A stretch of DNA of 64,000 bases from Monosiga brevicollis MX1. Taxonomy: Eukaryota; Opisthokonta; Choanoflagellata; Craspedida; Salpingoecidae. Both the position numbers and the translations under genes were made by a program. Every line of letters starts with the position of its first letter. The stretch's first letter is position 1. Shown here one piece after another: positions 61,621 to 64,000 of the stretch. The notes beneath the pieces are model-generated. The model did not search any database and was not told where the DNA came from. It saw only the letters and a program-made list of their open reading frames with translations. The DNA lies in NCBI RefSeq assembly GCF_000002865.3, contig NW_001865039.1, positions 2,672,537 to 2,736,536 on the forward strand, given 5' to 3'.

Positions 61621-62528
61621 TGCGTCGGATCAAATTGCTTCTGTCAAAAGAGCAAGCAACGAGTCAACCTGATGAGGGTATGTGTGCATGTGTTCAGGCA
61701 GAAAGAAATCTGGGAAGGCAGGGCTTTGGGATGGATCACGGCGTTGACTTGGATAGGGCAAGTCCCCAGGACCGCCCCCGGCGCGACAAAGAGCGGAGCC
61801 AAGGCAAGCAACAAAGTGCATGTCAAAGTTTACCACGAATGTGACCTCCCTGGCTCTCAACCTCCTTAACATTGCTCCCCCCCTCCCCCCCCCCCCCCCC
61901 CTTTTACTCTCCCCTCTCCTCCCCTCTCCTCCCTCACACACGCTGACTGCCATTTGAGCACCAGACCCACTGGCATCTTGGTTACCCAGGGAACAAGGCG
62001 TGACACCAGTGATGGGATGTTGATGCCTACGTACCTCTGGTTTGCTTTGGAGATGGAAACATGGAAAGTACCTGATCCCCTCTCACCGGTTGTTACATGC
62101 ACGTGGGAACGAAGAACGATTGTCATCATTTTTTGGTTTGTGGTTTTGTCAGACTTTCTGTGTGTGTGGGTGGCCGGGGCGCCGGTGGAGTTGGCTGGGC
62201 TGGGTGTGGAGGTGCGCATCCACACACGCAGTGCCAATGGTTGCCAAAAGATGGACGCTACCAAATTGACCATTGCTTGCTCTAGTGAAGCCCAGCGGTA
62301 CAGGCTTCGGGCTTGATAATAATAATCAGCAGCAGCAGCAGCAGCAAGTGACAATTGATTGAAATGGTAGGGGGTAACATGCAGATTTGTCTGAAGCGTG
62401 GTGGTATGGAAAGAAGCTATGGCAAAGCCGAAGCCACGTTTGCCTTGGAGCAGCAACAGCGCCGAATTTGTGCCCATGCCCGTGTGCTACAAAAATTACT
62501 GGGCGCGATAAGAATTCGATACTATGGC
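61621..62528. promoter_or_regulatory. Region between creatine kinase start and the 79-aa gene
   Basis: About 900 bp: a C-rich run (about 61876-61902), a GCA repeat (62329-62346) and no supported exon. It should hold the creatine kinase promoter and the 3' end of the small gene, or a single long intron if the two leaders are alternative first exons. Confidence 0.4.
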
Positions 62529-63000
62529 TTACTCGGGCCGCTCGTCGTCGCGCAATGGCAACATGTTGGTGTTGACGATGCCACCCAAATAGGGATACTG
62601 TTGAGATCATTCATGGACATTCACAGCGCCAAGCATCAAGCACAGTACAAACGTGTGTGAGCCAAGACCTGTGCCATCACATTCTCATGCTGCCGAACAA
62701 ACGGCTGCGGGAGCGATGATGGCCGGCACAGCCCAGGCCCATCATCAACCCATGCCATCCCACAAGTTTGTTTTCTCGTCCTTCTCCCTGGTCCCTCGTG
62801 TCAACAGCGAGCTTGGGGGCAGCGCGTACCGCTGCAACAGCAATTGTCGTAACCACGGCGACAGAAACCTTGAGCGCCATGCTAGCTTCGTCCGAGTCCC
62901 CACCACGGAGATGGTAGCCCAGCTGGCGGCGGCCCACAGTGGGGATTGGAGAGCGCAGCACCCGAGCGGCGACCGTGCGCGTTGAGGTCAAAAGGGCCAT
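62529..63000 (-). CDS. Small mitochondrial-type membrane protein, paralogue of the creatine kinase leader
   Basis: Two exons, 62830-63000 (57 codons) and 62529-62597 (22 codons plus TAA), give a complete 79-residue protein. The intron 62598-62829 is phase 0 with a GTACG donor and CAACAG acceptor. The protein has a basic, acid-free start (MALLTSTRTVAARVLRSPIP), then RGGDSDEASMALKV, a hydrophobic segment (VSVAVVTTIAVAA), and the tail GGIVNTNMLPLRDDERPE. Layout suggests a mitochondrial presequence plus one membrane span. I do not recognise the family. It may be a respiratory-chain accessory subunit (inference only), or exon 62830-63000 may also serve as an alternative first exon of the creatine kinase, since both leader exons end in the same phase. 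Confidence 0.6.
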
Positions 63001-63702
63001 GGCTGCCTAACAAGAGGAAGAACCTTCAACGTCTCAAGAACGAAAAAAAGCCAAAAAGGTTTGTGCCCGTGTGTGCCTGTGAACCACCAAGGTGTAAAAT
63101 GCATAAGATGCACCGTCTTCCAAAGAAGCCTCGATGACTGTACTGGCGCTCAAGCCATGGCCCACGTCAATTCTCACCTGCGATCCGAACGCATTGCATG
63201 TGCCATTCACCCCCTAGCCGAACCCCTCACCCAATGCCCCGAACGCCCCTGCATCTCGTTGCACACCTCTTGCACCCCTGTCCAGCTAGATAAGCCAGCA
63301 CAACCTTAGCAGTGGAAGCGTGCAGCAAGATTCGCCTCTTCTTACACCTACACCTTCCTCCCCCGTCAAAACCTCATACGGAGGGAGGTCACAGTCCCCT
63401 CTTCTCGAATTCTGTGCCGCCCTACGAACCAGCCAATTGCTGACAAATCAGCTGAAATGTCAGCACAAGCGCCCCCGAGCGGAGACACTTTTTCACCTGT
63501 TCATCGAGACAACTTCGGTCACGTACCAAGTGTCATCCCTTATGGTTTGACCGTTGAGATTCGTTCTTCCGTTACAATTTCCGTTGCATTTTCCTTCTCC
63601 TCAACGGTGAGTCCCCACCCTTCCTCATTCCTCGCATGCGCTGCCATTTATTGATGCGTGAACCATCTCACCTTGCCTTTCTTTTCTTTGCGTGCAGCCA
63701 TT
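63001..63702. promoter_or_regulatory. Divergent region small mitochondrial protein / zinc-finger protein
   Basis: 700 bp. A likely 5'-UTR intron of the zinc-finger gene occupies about 63607-63698. TGTCAGC/GCTGACA words occur near 63439-63465. No coding exon is certain. Confidence 0.35.
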
Positions 63703-63996
63703 ATGGCGACTCCTTCTCCGGTGTCTTGTGCAATCTGCAACATGCTTGTCTCGGATTCCAATGAGCAACGCCATGTTCAAACGCACCATTCCACTCCACC
63801 CGATCTCCGCCGCCCTTCCGAGTGCTTTCCTTCTCTGAACTGGATTGACTGTCCTGCGCCAGGATGTGTGTGCTCAATGCGCAAGGGCGATCCGCTGATG
63901 GCGCACTACATTGAAAGCCATCCTGTACATGCCAACGAAAATTTGACCACCTTTTTTCCCAGCGCTGTTTGCTGCGACTGCGGCCACTGTCCTTAA
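63703..63996 (+). CDS. Small Cys/His zinc-finger protein, possibly incomplete
   Basis: ATG 63703 follows a likely 3' splice site (gtgcag at about 63693-63698), so a 5'-UTR intron is probable. The donor may be at about 63607 (GTGAGT). The frame runs 97 codons to TAA at 63994-63996. Two Cys2His2-like units are visible: CAIC...HVQTHH, and CPAPGC...LMAHYIESH, then a Cys-rich end CCDCGHC. The stop may be bypassed by a splice beyond the window edge. Function is unknown; nucleic-acid binding is only a family-level guess. Confidence 0.5.
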   Translation: MATPSPVSCAICNMLVSDSNEQRHVQTHHSTPPDLRRPSECFPSLNWIDCPAPGCVCSMRKGDPLMAHYIESHPVHANENLTTFFPSAVCCDCGHCP

Positions 63997-64000
63997 TCGC

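Overview
This is a 64 kb piece of a nuclear genome from an intron-rich unicellular eukaryote close to animals. The best guess is a choanoflagellate of the Monosiga type; that is inference from content, not a database match. Supporting points are short GT-AG introns (mostly about 60-300 bp) in nearly every gene, compact spacing, many mono- and dinucleotide repeats, and animal-like proteins: creatine kinase with a presequence, AMPK alpha, RanGAP1 with the animal-type C-terminal domain, DDRGK1, a HECTD4-like ligase and E2F partner DP. There is no operon, phage, insertion sequence, CRISPR array, rRNA or recognisable tRNA.

Layout (strand): NEMF/Rqc2 3' part 1-2963 (+); C2-RhoGAP-EF-hand protein 3259-5907 (-); ENT-like transporter 7246-8940 (+); Eaf6/MEAF6-like 9387-10367 (-); AGC-type kinase 10912-13999 (+); ARL5 14356-15410 (-); MED13-like 16355-20583 (-); RanGAP1 22335-25821 (+); PRPF38A 26023-28353 (-); giant HECT ligase 29091-43992 (+); DDRGK1 44274-45870 (-); mL43 46422-46981 (+); DP 47633-49008 (-); SmD2 50195-50662 (+); LIM protein 51958-53286 (-); AMPK alpha 54917-58226 (+); creatine kinase 58812-61620 (-); a 79-aa mitochondrial-type membrane protein 62529-63000 (-); and a zinc-finger protein 63703-63996 (+). 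Strands alternate almost perfectly, so most genes share short head-to-head promoter regions and short tail-to-tail 3' regions.

The genes are mostly housekeeping: ribosome quality control, UFMylation, mitochondrial translation, splicing (SmD2, PRPF38A), transcription (MED13, Eaf6, DP), nuclear transport (RanGAP1), trafficking (ARL5) and energy balance (AMPK next to creatine kinase).

The most unusual signals are: (1) the leader exon of the creatine kinase is a close paralogue of the leader of the adjacent 79-aa gene, with the same intron position and phase; (2) a strand-oriented CT-rich tract lies upstream of at least eight start codons, sometimes preceded by a TATCTGACAT-type motif; (3) E2F-like sites lie in the DP/SmD2 divergent region; (4) an intron splits the SmD2 start codon; (5) two GC-AG introns are confirmed by reading frame and protein alignment; (6) the AMPK alpha APE motif reads SPQ. 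Exon boundaries were placed by eye from GT/GC-AG signals, reading frame and family similarity. The MED13 N-terminus, the Eaf6 C-terminus and the DP N-terminus are the least certain.
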